From the NCBI GenBank assembly GCA_020161775.1, contig JAIUOW010000004.1, positions 124,001 to 188,000 of the forward strand: 64,000 nt of DNA, in the 5' to 3' direction. Shown in pieces: positions 53,272 through 60,990 of this stretch. The first letter of the stretch is position 1. Every line of letters starts with the position of its first letter. The stretch is from Pseudomonadota bacterium. Its GTDB lineage: Bacteria > Pseudomonadota > Gammaproteobacteria > Burkholderiales > Burkholderiaceae_C. The translations under genes and the position numbers were made by a program. Under the pieces are notes generated by a model. The model was given only the letters and a program-made list of their open reading frames with translations, searched no databases and was not told where the DNA came from.

Positions 53272-54624
53272 ATGACCTCCCAACAGCAGCCGCTGGACCA
53301 GCGGCCGGGTGAAACTTTGTCCACGGATGTCCTGGTCGTGGGCGGTGGCGCGGCGGGCCTGGCGGCCGCCTGCACCGCCGCGCGGCAGGGGCTGAAGGTC
53401 ACGCTGCTGGAACGCTACGGCTTTTGCGGCGGCGCCGCCGTGGCGGGCCTGTCCGGCACGGTCTGCGGCCTGTACCTGGCGCGGCCGGATGCCGCCGGCG
53501 AGCCTGAGAAGATCGTCTTCGGCTTCGCCGACGAGTTCATCTCCGCCATGAACGCCCGCAAGGGCCTGACCGGCCCCGTGCGCTATGGCGACACCTACAC
53601 GCTGGTCCATGAACCGCTGGCCTGGCGCGAAACCGGCGACGAGCTGCTGCGCCGGCACGGCGTGCACGTCATCTTCCATGCCACGGTCACTGGCGTACAC
53701 ATGGACGGCGGCGAGCGCGTGGAAGGCGTGCGCGCCTGGACCAAGCAGGGGTGCATCGACATCCGCGCCCGCATCACCATCGACGCCAGCGGCGACGCGG
53801 ACCTCTTCGCCATGGCGGGATTGCCGACCCACGTGGGCGACAACGGCAAGGTCCAGAACCCCACCATGATCTTTCGCATGTCCAACGTGGACGTGCCCCG
53901 GTTCCTGTCGGCGTATGGGCCGGACTCGATCCTGCCGGAGCGGGTGTCCAAGGCGATCGTCGAAGCGCATTCGAGCGGCGCCTACAACCTGCCGCGGGCC
54001 AAGGCCTTCCTGTTCCCGACGCCGCGCGCCAACGAGCTGCTGTGCAACTGCACCCGCATCATCGGCCGCGATGGCCGCGAGCTGCATCCGCTGGTGGCCG
54101 CCGACCTGACCGAGGCCGAGTTCGAGGGCCGCCTGCAGGCGCGCCAGTACTGGCGCTTCTTCCGCGAGCACCTGACGGGCTGCGAGGACGCCGTCCTCAA
54201 CGACACCGGCGTGCAGGTGGGCGTGCGCCAGACGCGGCAGATCGAAGGCACGACCCGGCTGTCCAACGACGACGTCGTGTCGGGACGCAAGCGCCCGGAC
54301 GCGATCGCCCGCTCTGCCTGGCCCATCGAGCTGCACAGCGGCACCAAGCCGCGCCTGTCGTGGCTTTACGAGGACTACTACGAAATTCCGCTGGGGTGCT
54401 TCGTGCCGTCCCGCGGCGAATCGCTGCTGGCCACCGGCCGGTGCCTGGACGCTTCCCACGAGGCCATGGCTTCGGCCCGGGTCACGGCCCAGTGCTTCAG
54501 CTACGGCCACGCCATCGGCCACGCGGCCGCCCTGGCGGTCAACGAAGGCATCGCCGTGCGCAGCCTGGCTGCCACCGATGTACGCACCCAATTGAACAAG
54601 GATGGAGCACGCCTGAATGGCTGA
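53272..54624 (+). CDS. FAD-dependent oxidoreductase of unknown substrate
   Basis: A 450-residue flavoprotein, apparently of the FAD_oxidored (PF12831-like) group. The Rossmann motif is VLVVGGGAAGLAAACTAARQ (about residues 19-38), followed by FCGGAAVAGLSGTVCGLYLA with cysteines, DASGDADLFAMAG and a C-terminal FAD-closing segment ASHEAMASARVTAQCFSYGH. No signal peptide or membrane span. Enzymes of this type oxidise or desaturate organic acids. It overlaps the crotonase gene by 8 bases, so the two are coupled. Substrate cannot be read from sequence. Confidence 0.82.
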   Translation: MTSQQQPLDQRPGETLSTDVLVVGGGAAGLAAACTAARQGLKVTLLERYGFCGGAAVAGLSGTVCGLYLARPDAAGEPEKIVFGFADEFISAMNARKGLTGPVRYGDTYTLVHEPLAWRETGDELLRRHGVHVIFHATVTGVHMDGGERVEGVRAWTKQGCIDIRARITIDASGDADLFAMAGLPTHVGDNGKVQNPTMIFRMSNVDVPRFLSAYGPDSILPERVSKAIVEAHSSGAYNLPRAKAFLFPTPRANELLCNCTRIIGRDGRELHPLVAADLTEAEFEGRLQARQYWRFFREHLTGCEDAVLNDTGVQVGVRQTRQIEGTTRLSNDDVVSGRKRPDAIARSAWPIELHSGTKPRLSWLYEDYYEIPLGCFVPSRGESLLATGRCLDASHEAMASARVTAQCFSYGHAIGHAAALAVNEGIAVRSLAATDVRTQLNKDGARLNG

Positions 54625-55369
54625 CGAACTTCTGATCGAAAGGCACGGCGCAGTGGCCGTGCTGCATATCGACCGGCCCACGCGGCGCAACGCGCTGGGC
54701 GATGCGCTGGTCGCTCACATGCGGGGCACGTTCGCGCAACTCGACGCCGACGCCGCCGTGGGCGCCATCGTGCTGACGGGCCGGGCGCCGGGCTTCTGTG
54801 CTGGCAGCGACCTCAAGGAACTGGGCACCATGTCGCTGGACGACATGTGCGCGCACGAGGCCCGCACCGCTGCGTTCTGCCGCGAGATCGCGCTGCTGCA
54901 GACCCCCGTGGTGGCCGCGGTCGAGGGCTTTGCGCTGGGCGGCGGCTTCGTGCTGGCCGCCAGCTGCGACGTGGTGGTCACGGCGCGCAGCACGCGCTGG
55001 AACCTGCCCGAAGTGGAAATCGGCTGGATTCCCCCGTGGGGCATCGAGTCGCTGGTCAACCGCGTGGGCACCGCCCGCGCGCGCCAGCTCGTGTGGGGCG
55101 GTGCGCCCTTCCAGGGTGAGGAAGCCCTGCGCCTGGGGCTGGCCGACCACCTGGCCGACGACGGCGCGGCCCTGCAACGCGCGCTGGACGTGGCCCAGGG
55201 CTACGCCCGGCTGCCGCGCGAGGCCATCGCCTCGACCAAGCTGTACTTCGCCACCCATGGGGCGCGAAACGGCGAAGGCGGGGACGTGCTTGCGTCCCAA
55301 CTGTTCAAGGACAACTGCCGCCATGCGACCGCGCAGGCGACGCTGAAGAAATTTGGAGTGAAGGTATGA
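54617..55369 (+). CDS. Enoyl-CoA hydratase/isomerase (crotonase) family protein
   Basis: A 250-residue crotonase-fold protein. Both oxyanion-hole elements are there: GFCAGSDLKELG (about residues 58-69) and GFALGGGFVLAASCD (about 103-117). The first catalytic Glu (E144 in rat hydratase) is present in NLPEVEIGW, but the second (E164) seems replaced by Gln in TARARQLVWGG, and the usual GAGGTQRL reads PPWGIESL. It may therefore be an isomerase, hydrolase or lyase rather than a hydratase. Overlaps both neighbours (8 and 4 bases). Confidence 0.88.
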   Translation: MADELLIERHGAVAVLHIDRPTRRNALGDALVAHMRGTFAQLDADAAVGAIVLTGRAPGFCAGSDLKELGTMSLDDMCAHEARTAAFCREIALLQTPVVAAVEGFALGGGFVLAASCDVVVTARSTRWNLPEVEIGWIPPWGIESLVNRVGTARARQLVWGGAPFQGEEALRLGLADHLADDGAALQRALDVAQGYARLPREAIASTKLYFATHGARNGEGGDVLASQLFKDNCRHATAQATLKKFGVKV

Positions 55370-56931
55370 GCAAAGTCTGCTCGGTTCAGGAAGCCGTTGC
55401 CGTCGTTCGCAGCGGCGACGCTGTCGCCAGCGTGGGGGTGATCGGCTGGATCACGCCGGATGCGCTGCTCAAAGGCCTGGCGGAGCGCTTCCGCACGGAC
55501 GCGCAGCCGCGCGACTGCACGTTCTATTTCCCGTGCGGCACGGGCGACGCCATGGGCATCCGCGGCATGGACCACGTGGCCATCGAAGGCCTGATGAAAC
55601 GCATCGTCTCGGGCTCCTACGTCAACCCGACGGACCCCGCCACGGGCAAGCGGCCCGAGCTGATGCGGCTGATCCGCGAAAACCGCATCGAGGCCTACAG
55701 CTGGCCCATCGGCGCCAGCATGCACTGGCTGCGCGAAGTGGCGCGGCGCAGCCCGGGCTACCTCACGCAGATCGGTCTGGACACCTACGCCGACCCGAAC
55801 CAGACGGGGGGCAAGTTCACCACGCTGGCCAAGGATGACCTGATCCGCCGCGTGAACTTCGAGGGCAAGGATTACCTCTTCTACCCGAGCTGGCCCCTGA
55901 ACGTGGGCTTCATCCGTGCGTCCACGGCGGATGAATTCGGCAACCTGTCGTTCGAGGACGAGCCCATCCATTCCTCGTCCCTGCAGATCGCCCTGGCGGT
56001 CAAGGCGTGCGGTGGCACCGTGATCGCCCAGGTCCGCCGCATCGTGGAGCGCGGCAGCCGCCCCGCCACCATGGTGCGCGTGCCCGGCGTTCTGGTGGAC
56101 AAGATCGTCGTCGAGCCCGAACAGATGATGACCACGCACGTGCCGTTCGACAGCAGCTACGTGGGCGGCGTGCCCTGGGACGGCCGCACCAGCGACACCC
56201 TGCCGCTCGGCGCGGACAAGATCATCGCCCGGCGCGCAGCGCTGGAGGTCCGGCCCGGCGTCACCTCCATCTTCGGGTTCGGCGCCTCGTCCGACGTGCC
56301 CACCGTGCTGCTGGAAGACGGCCTGTTCGCCGACGGCGCGTTCCGTGACTACCAGTTCACGACCGAGCACGGCCCCTTCGGCGGGCTTGTCATGAGCGGC
56401 TGGCAGTTCTCGGCCAACAAGTACCCCGAGGCGCTGCTGGACGGCGTGACGCAGTTCGACTTCATCGACGGCGGCGGCTGCCCGTTCGCGGCACTCGCGT
56501 TCGCACAGTTCGACGGCAGCGGCAACGTCAACGTGTCGCGCTTCGGCGTGGCCAACCCGGGAGCAGGCGGCTTCATCGACATCGCCTACAACGCGCGCGA
56601 ACTGCTGTTCACTGGCACCTTTACCACGGGCGGCCTGCAGGTGAACTTCAGCGACGGCAAGCTGGTCATCGAAAAAGAAGGCAAGGTGCAGAAGTTCGTG
56701 CCCTCCGCCGACCACATCACCTACCCCGTGCGGCGCAACGTCGCCGAACGCGGCCAGCGCGCGCTCATCATCACCGAGCGCGCGGTGTTCGAAGTGCACG
56801 CCGATGCGCTGGTGCTGGTGGAAATCGCGCCGGGCATCGACCTGAAAACCCAGGTGCTGGACCTGATGGGCGGCATCGCGGTCAGCGTGTCGCCGCAGCT
56901 GAAGGAGATGGACGCGGCGCTGTTCCGCTGA
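55366..56931 (+). CDS. Family I acyl-CoA:carboxylate CoA-transferase (YdiF/Pct type)
   Basis: A 521-residue fused alpha-beta CoA-transferase. N-terminal half carries GVIGWITPDALLKGLAERF and a GxGG-like Gly region; the C-terminal half has the catalytic Glu at 334 in QFTTEHGPFGGLVMSGWQF, equal to the E333 region of E. coli YdiF, and FDFIDGGGCPFAALAFAQFD. It swaps CoA from acetyl-, propionyl- or succinyl-CoA onto a carboxylic acid. Coupled to the crotonase gene by an ATGA overlap. As the only CoA-activating enzyme in the cluster it probably activates the imported acid or an intermediate. Confidence 0.9.
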   Translation: MSKVCSVQEAVAVVRSGDAVASVGVIGWITPDALLKGLAERFRTDAQPRDCTFYFPCGTGDAMGIRGMDHVAIEGLMKRIVSGSYVNPTDPATGKRPELMRLIRENRIEAYSWPIGASMHWLREVARRSPGYLTQIGLDTYADPNQTGGKFTTLAKDDLIRRVNFEGKDYLFYPSWPLNVGFIRASTADEFGNLSFEDEPIHSSSLQIALAVKACGGTVIAQVRRIVERGSRPATMVRVPGVLVDKIVVEPEQMMTTHVPFDSSYVGGVPWDGRTSDTLPLGADKIIARRAALEVRPGVTSIFGFGASSDVPTVLLEDGLFADGAFRDYQFTTEHGPFGGLVMSGWQFSANKYPEALLDGVTQFDFIDGGGCPFAALAFAQFDGSGNVNVSRFGVANPGAGGFIDIAYNARELLFTGTFTTGGLQVNFSDGKLVIEKEGKVQKFVPSADHITYPVRRNVAERGQRALIITERAVFEVHADALVLVEIAPGIDLKTQVLDLMGGIAVSVSPQLKEMDAALFR

Positions 56932-56953
56932 ACGGCCAGCGTGGAGTGGCGCG

Positions 56954-57679
56954 TCAGTCCAGCCAGGTCGTGATCGTGTCGACGCTCTCGCGCGGCGTGG
57001 CCAGGCCATTGACGACCGCCGTCTCGTCGGCATGGCCCAGGGCCATGCCGCACACCAGCATCTCGCCCGGCCCCGCGCCGATGTGCGGCAGGATGATGCT
57101 CGCAAAGCCGTTCCACGCGGCCTGCGGGCAGGTGTGCAGGCCGCGAGCCCGCGCGGCAACCATGATGTTCTGCAGGAACATGCCGTAGTCCACCAGCGAG
57201 CCCTGGCCCATGACCTTGTCGACGGTGAACATCAGCCCCACGGGCGCGTCGAACAGCCTGAAGTTGCGCTGGTGCTGCGCGTGCATGCGGTCCTTGTCGC
57301 CCTTGGTGATGCCCAGCAGGCCGTACAGGCTCCAGCCGTTCTCGCGGCGGCGCTCAATGTAGGGACTGACCCATTGCCGCGGGTAGTAGTCATATTCCTC
57401 ACGGTACTGCGCGGCCAGGGACGGGTCGGCATACAGGGCGTCGTGCGCCGCGCACACCTTGGCCACCAGGCCATCGCGGCTGGCCCCCTGCAGCACATAG
57501 ACCTTCCAGGGCTGCGCGTTGTTGCCGGACGGCGCGCGGGTCGCCACCCGCAGGATGTCGCCGATCAGTTCGCGGGACACCGGCGTGGGCAGGAAGGCGC
57601 GCACGGAAGCGCGGCTTTCGATGGCCGCATCGACGCTGGCCGGGTCGCTGACGACGGTACTGACTTGGGCATGGGTCAC
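56954..57679 (-). CDS. Nitroreductase family protein
   Basis: A 241-residue FMN flavoprotein with IESRASVRAFLPTPVSRELI, APSGNNAQPWKVYVL (FMN-binding, about residues 49-63), QNIMVAARARGLHTCPQAAW and CGMALGHADETAVVN. The start is GTG at 57679, with GGAG nine bases upstream, overlapping the thioesterase stop as GTGA. Reduces nitro compounds, quinones or enones with NAD(P)H; real substrate unknown. Last gene of a coupled trio. Confidence 0.88.
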   Translation of the reverse strand: MTHAQVSTVVSDPASVDAAIESRASVRAFLPTPVSRELIGDILRVATRAPSGNNAQPWKVYVLQGASRDGLVAKVCAAHDALYADPSLAAQYREEYDYYPRQWVSPYIERRRENGWSLYGLLGITKGDKDRMHAQHQRNFRLFDAPVGLMFTVDKVMGQGSLVDYGMFLQNIMVAARARGLHTCPQAAWNGFASIILPHIGAGPGEMLVCGMALGHADETAVVNGLATPRESVDTITTWLD

Positions 57680-58122
57680 GTGAGTTGCTCCAGAACGGTT
57701 TTCAAAGGGTTGGGCAGCGGCACCGGGCGGCGCGTCTTGCTGTCCACATAGACATGGATGAAATGGCCCTTGGCGGCGGTCAGTGGCTCGCCCTGCGCAA
57801 ACAGGCCCACCTCGTAGCGCACGCTGGACGTGCCCATGTGCGCCACGCGCAAGCCAGCCTCGACATTCTGCGGGAACGCCAGCGACGCGAAGTAGTTGCA
57901 TTGCGTCTCGATCACCAGGCCAATGGTTTCGCCCTGATGGATGTCCAGCACGCCCTGCTCGATCAGGTGGGCGTTGACCACGGTGTCAAACCAGCTGTAG
58001 TAGACGACATTGTTGACATGGCCGTACGCGTCGTTGTCCATCCAGCGGGTGCTGATGGGCCGGAACACACGGTAGCCACTGCGTGGCTCGGGCTGGGGTT
58101 TGGCGGGCTTGGGGTCACTCAT
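57676..58122 (-). CDS. YbgC/FcbC-type acyl-CoA thioesterase
   Basis: A 148-residue hotdog-fold protein. The motif TRWMDNDAYGHVNNVVYYSW has the catalytic Asp at about 30, in the 4-hydroxybenzoyl-CoA thioesterase pattern (here D-N-D-x-x-G-H-V-N-N), and SVRYEVGLF follows. It hydrolyses short or aromatic acyl-CoA esters. Its start overlaps the deacetylase stop as ATGA, and its stop overlaps the nitroreductase start. Confidence 0.88.
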   Translation of the reverse strand: MSDPKPAKPQPEPRSGYRVFRPISTRWMDNDAYGHVNNVVYYSWFDTVVNAHLIEQGVLDIHQGETIGLVIETQCNYFASLAFPQNVEAGLRVAHMGTSSVRYEVGLFAQGEPLTAAKGHFIHVYVDSKTRRPVPLPNPLKTVLEQLT

Positions 58123-59051
58123 CGCGTGAGATTCTGCCAGCGCCGCCAATAGTCCAGCGCCACGCGAAAGGTGTTGACCTGCACCTGCACGGTATCTTCC
58201 AGCCGTTTGCCGTACCCACCGGCCATGGCAAACGCCAGCGGCACGCGCCGCTGCCAGGCCCAGTCAAACACACGGCGGTCGCGGGCCTCCAGGCCATCCC
58301 AGGTCAGTTTCAGGCGGCCCAGGCGATCGCCCTCGTGCGGGTCGGCACCGGCCAGGTAGATGATGAGCTGGGGCGCAAACCGTCGCTCCAGCTCGTCCAG
58401 AGCGGTTTCCAGCGCATGCAGGTACTCATCGTCGCGGCAGCCGTCGGGCAAGTCCACGTCAATGTCGCTGGCTTCCTTGCGAAACGGAAAGTTCTTCTGC
58501 CCGTGCAGGGACAGCGTGAACACGCTCGGGTCGTTGCTGAAAATGCTGGCCGTACCATTGCCCTGGTGCACATCCAGGTCAATCACGGCCACCCGCAAGC
58601 CTGGCCCGGGCCGTCCCCGTGCCTGTTCGGCCTGCATCAGCCGGGCGGCCACCGCTGCATCGTTGAACACGCAAAAACCACCCCCCTTGTCCGCATAGGC
58701 ATGGTGGGTGCCGCCTGCGATATTGGCCGCCACGCCGTCCCTGAACGCGGCACGGCAGGCACCGATAGTGGCACCCACCGACCGGCGCGCCCGCTCGGCC
58801 ATGGCCTCGCTCCAGGGAAAACCGATCTCGCGCAACATCTGCGCGCTGGCCGAACCCGTGGCGATCGCGTCGATGTACGCGGGCGTGTGGGCCAAAGCCA
58901 GCTCGCCGTCACTGGCACGCAGGGCCTGCATCAACTGCACCTGGGGCAGATGCGCGGCGATCTGGTCGCGCAGCAGCTGGTACTTTCCCATCGGAAACCG
59001 GTGCCCGGCTGGCAAGGGCAGCACAAATTGATCGGCGTAGAACACCCGCAT
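58119..59051 (-). CDS. Histone deacetylase-family amidohydrolase
   Basis: A 310-residue zinc enzyme of the class II-like bacterial HDAC/AcuC/APAH superfamily. Elements: GTHHAYADKGGGFCVFNDAA (His-His and Asp pairs), VAVIDLDVHQGNGTASIFSN with zinc-binding Asp/His, LIIYLAGADPHEGDRLG with the second Asp, and AMAGGYGKRLEDTVQ. It removes acetyl or acyl groups from proteins, polyamines or small molecules. The start at 59051 (MRVFYADQFVLPLPAGHRFP) is the family start. First gene of the trio; shares an upstream region with phasin. Confidence 0.9.
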   Translation of the reverse strand: MRVFYADQFVLPLPAGHRFPMGKYQLLRDQIAAHLPQVQLMQALRASDGELALAHTPAYIDAIATGSASAQMLREIGFPWSEAMAERARRSVGATIGACRAAFRDGVAANIAGGTHHAYADKGGGFCVFNDAAVAARLMQAEQARGRPGPGLRVAVIDLDVHQGNGTASIFSNDPSVFTLSLHGQKNFPFRKEASDIDVDLPDGCRDDEYLHALETALDELERRFAPQLIIYLAGADPHEGDRLGRLKLTWDGLEARDRRVFDWAWQRRVPLAFAMAGGYGKRLEDTVQVQVNTFRVALDYWRRWQNLTR

Positions 59052-59151
59052 CGGGCGATTGTGTCCCGGCTGTGAAAACGGCCGGGCCGTCGCCGGCATT
59101 GGCCTGTTTTAGGCGTCGGCTTCTAGAATGTTGCAGCGCAGCAAATTCCAC

Positions 59152-59205
59152 TTGCAAAAGATCGGCACAACCCTATACTTCGACTTATGCTGCACTGCAA
59201 CATAA
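59152..59205 (+). promoter_or_regulatory. Phasin promoter with PhaR-like operator
   Basis: TTGCAA (59152-59157), 16 bases, and TATACT (59174-59179) form a sigma-70 promoter. Directly after it, TTATGCTGCA-C-TGCAACATAA (59185-59205) is a near-perfect 10-bp inverted repeat (one mismatch) centred on the expected transcription start. A further TTGC-N6-GCAA lies at 59131-59144. TGC/GCA-type repeats are what the PHA-sensing repressor PhaR binds at phaP genes. Confidence 0.65.
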
Positions 59206-59265
59206 ACGGTACTTCCGGTTCAGCGCAGATATTTGATCCTGACCTCAACCTACTGGAGATACCCC

Positions 59266-59808
59266 ATGCTGACCGCTGAACAAATCCTGGCCGCCCACAA
59301 AGCCAACGTCGAAACCCTGTTTGGCCTGACCACCAAGGCCTTCGAAGGCGTTGAGAAGCTCGTCGAGCTGAACGTGACCGCCTCCAAGGCCGCGCTGACC
59401 GAAGCCTCCGGCACCGCCCAAGCCGTCCTGAGCGTCAAGGATGCCCAGGAACTGCTGGCCCTGCAAGCCGCCATGTTCCAGCCTCTGGCCGAGAAGACCG
59501 CTGCCTACAGCCGTCACCTCTATGACATCGCTTCGGGCACCGGCGCTGAATTCGGCAAGGCTTTCGAAGCCCAGGCCGCTGACGCCCAGAAGAAGTTCAT
59601 GGCCGTCGTGGACAACGCTTCCAAGAACGCACCGGCCGGCTCCGAGACCGCCGTTGCCGTGTTCAAGAGCGCCATTGCCGCCGGCAACAACGCCCTGGAA
59701 TCCGTGCAAAAGGCCGTGAAGCAAGCCACCGACGTGGCCGAAGCCAACTTCAACGCCGTAGCCAACACCGCTGTCAACGCAGCCAAGACCACCGCCAAGA
59801 AGCGCTAA
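59266..59808 (+). CDS. phaP: Phasin, PHA granule-associated protein
   Basis: A 180-residue, Ala-rich, wholly helical protein, [20 protein letters not shown]... ending AKTTAKKR. It fits the Phasin_2 family (TIGR01841) with [20 protein letters not shown] and [20 protein letters not shown]. Phasins coat polyhydroxyalkanoate granules and control their number and size. Codon choice is biased to C/G-ending, consistent with high expression. PhaR repression in the absence of polymer is expected from the operator upstream. Followed by a long structured 3' UTR. Confidence 0.94.
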   Translation: MLTAEQILAAHKANVETLFGLTTKAFEGVEKLVELNVTASKAALTEASGTAQAVLSVKDAQELLALQAAMFQPLAEKTAAYSRHLYDIASGTGAEFGKAFEAQAADAQKKFMAVVDNASKNAPAGSETAVAVFKSAIAAGNNALESVQKAVKQATDVAEANFNAVANTAVNAAKTTAKKR

Positions 59809-59822
59809 AAACGCCAAGCCTG

Positions 59823-59914
59823 TTGAAGATGGGGTTTTCGCCCCTACTTCAATGGAGCGGGAACTCTACTGTTTACCCACAATCCATCAGACACTCTTGT
59901 TGTTGAACGAGAGT
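59823..59914 (+). other. Structured 3' UTR downstream of phasin
   Basis: Between the phasin stop and its terminator lie about 160 bases without a reading frame. Two strong hairpins are seen: TTGAAG-AT-GGGG-TTTTCG-CCCC-TA-CTTCAA (59823-59852) and ACTCTTGTT-GTTG-AACGAGAGT (59893-59914, one G-T pair). The spacing and stability suggest a processed RNA or mRNA stabiliser; no known RNA family is assigned. Confidence 0.45.
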
Positions 59915-59970
59915 TCTTCAGGTTGTCTCCTCGGGTCCTTTCGACACCCTCGCGGTTCAGGGATCCCTTC

Positions 59971-60003
59971 AAGGCCCGGTTTTCGAACCGGGCCTTTTTT
60001 TAT
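59971..60003. terminator. Strong terminator after the phasin 3' UTR
   Basis: AAGGCCCGGTT-TTCG-AACCGGGCCTT is a perfect 11-bp stem with a TTCG-type loop, followed by a run of seven or more T on the plus strand. The convergent patatin gene's stop codon lies in the T run. Confidence 0.92.
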
Positions 60004-60959
60004 CTGGACTTTGCCTCGATGGCCGCGCGCAGCGGCGCCAGCGCCTGCTGCATGGCCAGCCGCCCTGCCTCGACCGAGCGGCGGCGTGACGCGAAGTCTG
60101 CGCTGCGCACCCCACCCAGCGCAGGCCGCACGACCAGATCGGCTTCCTTGAGTTCCCAGGCATTGATGCTCTTGCCCATGATGGCAAAGGTCTGCAGCAG
60201 GATCTGCAGGCTGTCGCCCGCCGGGTTGCCTTCGGGCGCGCTGGAAATGTCCACTGCAATCACCAGCTCCGCGCCCATCTGGCGCGCATAGCGCACGGGC
60301 ACCGGCGATACCAGCCCGCCGTCCACGTAATCGCGCCCCGAAATGCTGACAGGCTGGAACACCGACGGCACCGCGCTGGACGCGCGCACCGCCGTGCCGG
60401 TGTCGCCGCGCTGGAACAGCACGCCCTGGCCGCTGTTCAGGTCGGTCGCCACGATGCCCAGCGGCAAGGGCATGCTCTCGATCAGGCGGTTGCCCACCTG
60501 CTGGTTGACATAGCGCGCGAGTGCCTCGCCACGCAGCATGCCGCGGTTGAAGATAGGCAGCATCCAGTCGGCAAAGGCGGCCTCCTCCATGCTGTCGGCC
60601 ACCTGCTGCAACTGCACGCCGGTTTTGCCGCTGGCGTACAGCGCGGCAACCAGGCTGCCCGCCGATGTGCCCGTCACCACATCCGGCTTGATGCCTGCTT
60701 CTTCCAGCACCTGGATCACCCCCACGTGGGCAAAGCCGCGCGCAGCGCCACCGCCCAGCGCCAGCCCGATGCGGGGCGGCTTTTTGGCGGCAGCCGGGGC
60801 TGTATCCGCTGGTGAGGTGGTCCGGGGGACCTCCACTGGCGCAGACGCACACCCCGCCAGCACCGCCACCGCCCCCAGCAGCAGCCAGCGGCGCAGCGAC
60901 TGCAAAAGCCTGACCGTCGAGATGTATTTATTAAGAATGATTCGTGTTTGCTTTATCAT
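60000..60959 (-). CDS. Patatin-like phospholipase lipoprotein (RssA-type)
   Basis: A 319-residue predicted lipoprotein. A lipobox LAGC follows a hydrophobic stretch (RRWLLLGAVAVLAGC). The patatin domain has the oxyanion loop GLALGGGAARGFAHVGV, the nucleophile Ser in VTGTSAGSLVAAL and the catalytic Asp in RDYVDGGLVSPVP, the Ser-Asp dyad of a lipid acyl hydrolase. The start is uncertain: ATG at 60959 lies in the Fur-like site of the divergent gene, while a TTG at 60905 would give a shorter, more usual signal peptide. The stop overlaps the phasin terminator. Confidence 0.85.
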   Translation of the reverse strand: MIKQTRIILNKYISTVRLLQSLRRWLLLGAVAVLAGCASAPVEVPRTTSPADTAPAAAKKPPRIGLALGGGAARGFAHVGVIQVLEEAGIKPDVVTGTSAGSLVAALYASGKTGVQLQQVADSMEEAAFADWMLPIFNRGMLRGEALARYVNQQVGNRLIESMPLPLGIVATDLNSGQGVLFQRGDTGTAVRASSAVPSVFQPVSISGRDYVDGGLVSPVPVRYARQMGAELVIAVDISSAPEGNPAGDSLQILLQTFAIMGKSINAWELKEADLVVRPALGGVRSADFASRRRSVEAGRLAMQQALAPLRAAIEAKSR

Positions 60960-60960
60960 T
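60933..60960 (+). promoter_or_regulatory. Fur-like site between the patatin and iron-binding protein genes
   Basis: AAGAATGATTCG (60933-60944) and TTTATCATT (60952-60960) form the AT-rich Fur-type element in the promoter of the gene at 60991. It also covers the putative ATG of the divergent patatin gene, so both may respond to iron. Confidence 0.65.
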
Positions 60961-60990
60961 GCGCCATCCACATTTCCACCCGCCACCATC

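Noticed and set aside
51924..53402. A 492-residue minus-strand frame opposite dctM
   Set aside because: Very His/Asp/Arg/Gln-rich, the reverse-complement signature of a hydrophobic permease.
53170..54690. A 506-residue minus-strand frame opposite the FAD oxidoreductase
   Set aside because: The opposite strand has a full flavoprotein with its motifs and correct overlaps; the shadow has none.
49599..56931. The GntR-TRAP cluster as a recent mobile island
   Set aside because: Codon and base usage of the genes look like the surroundings, and no mobility genes or repeats flank it; only the short dctP leader is AT-rich.
55201..57159. A 652-residue minus-strand frame opposite the CoA-transferase
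   Set aside because: Composition (His/Arg/Ala/Gly) and antisense location mark it as a shadow; the nitroreductase gene shares only its end.
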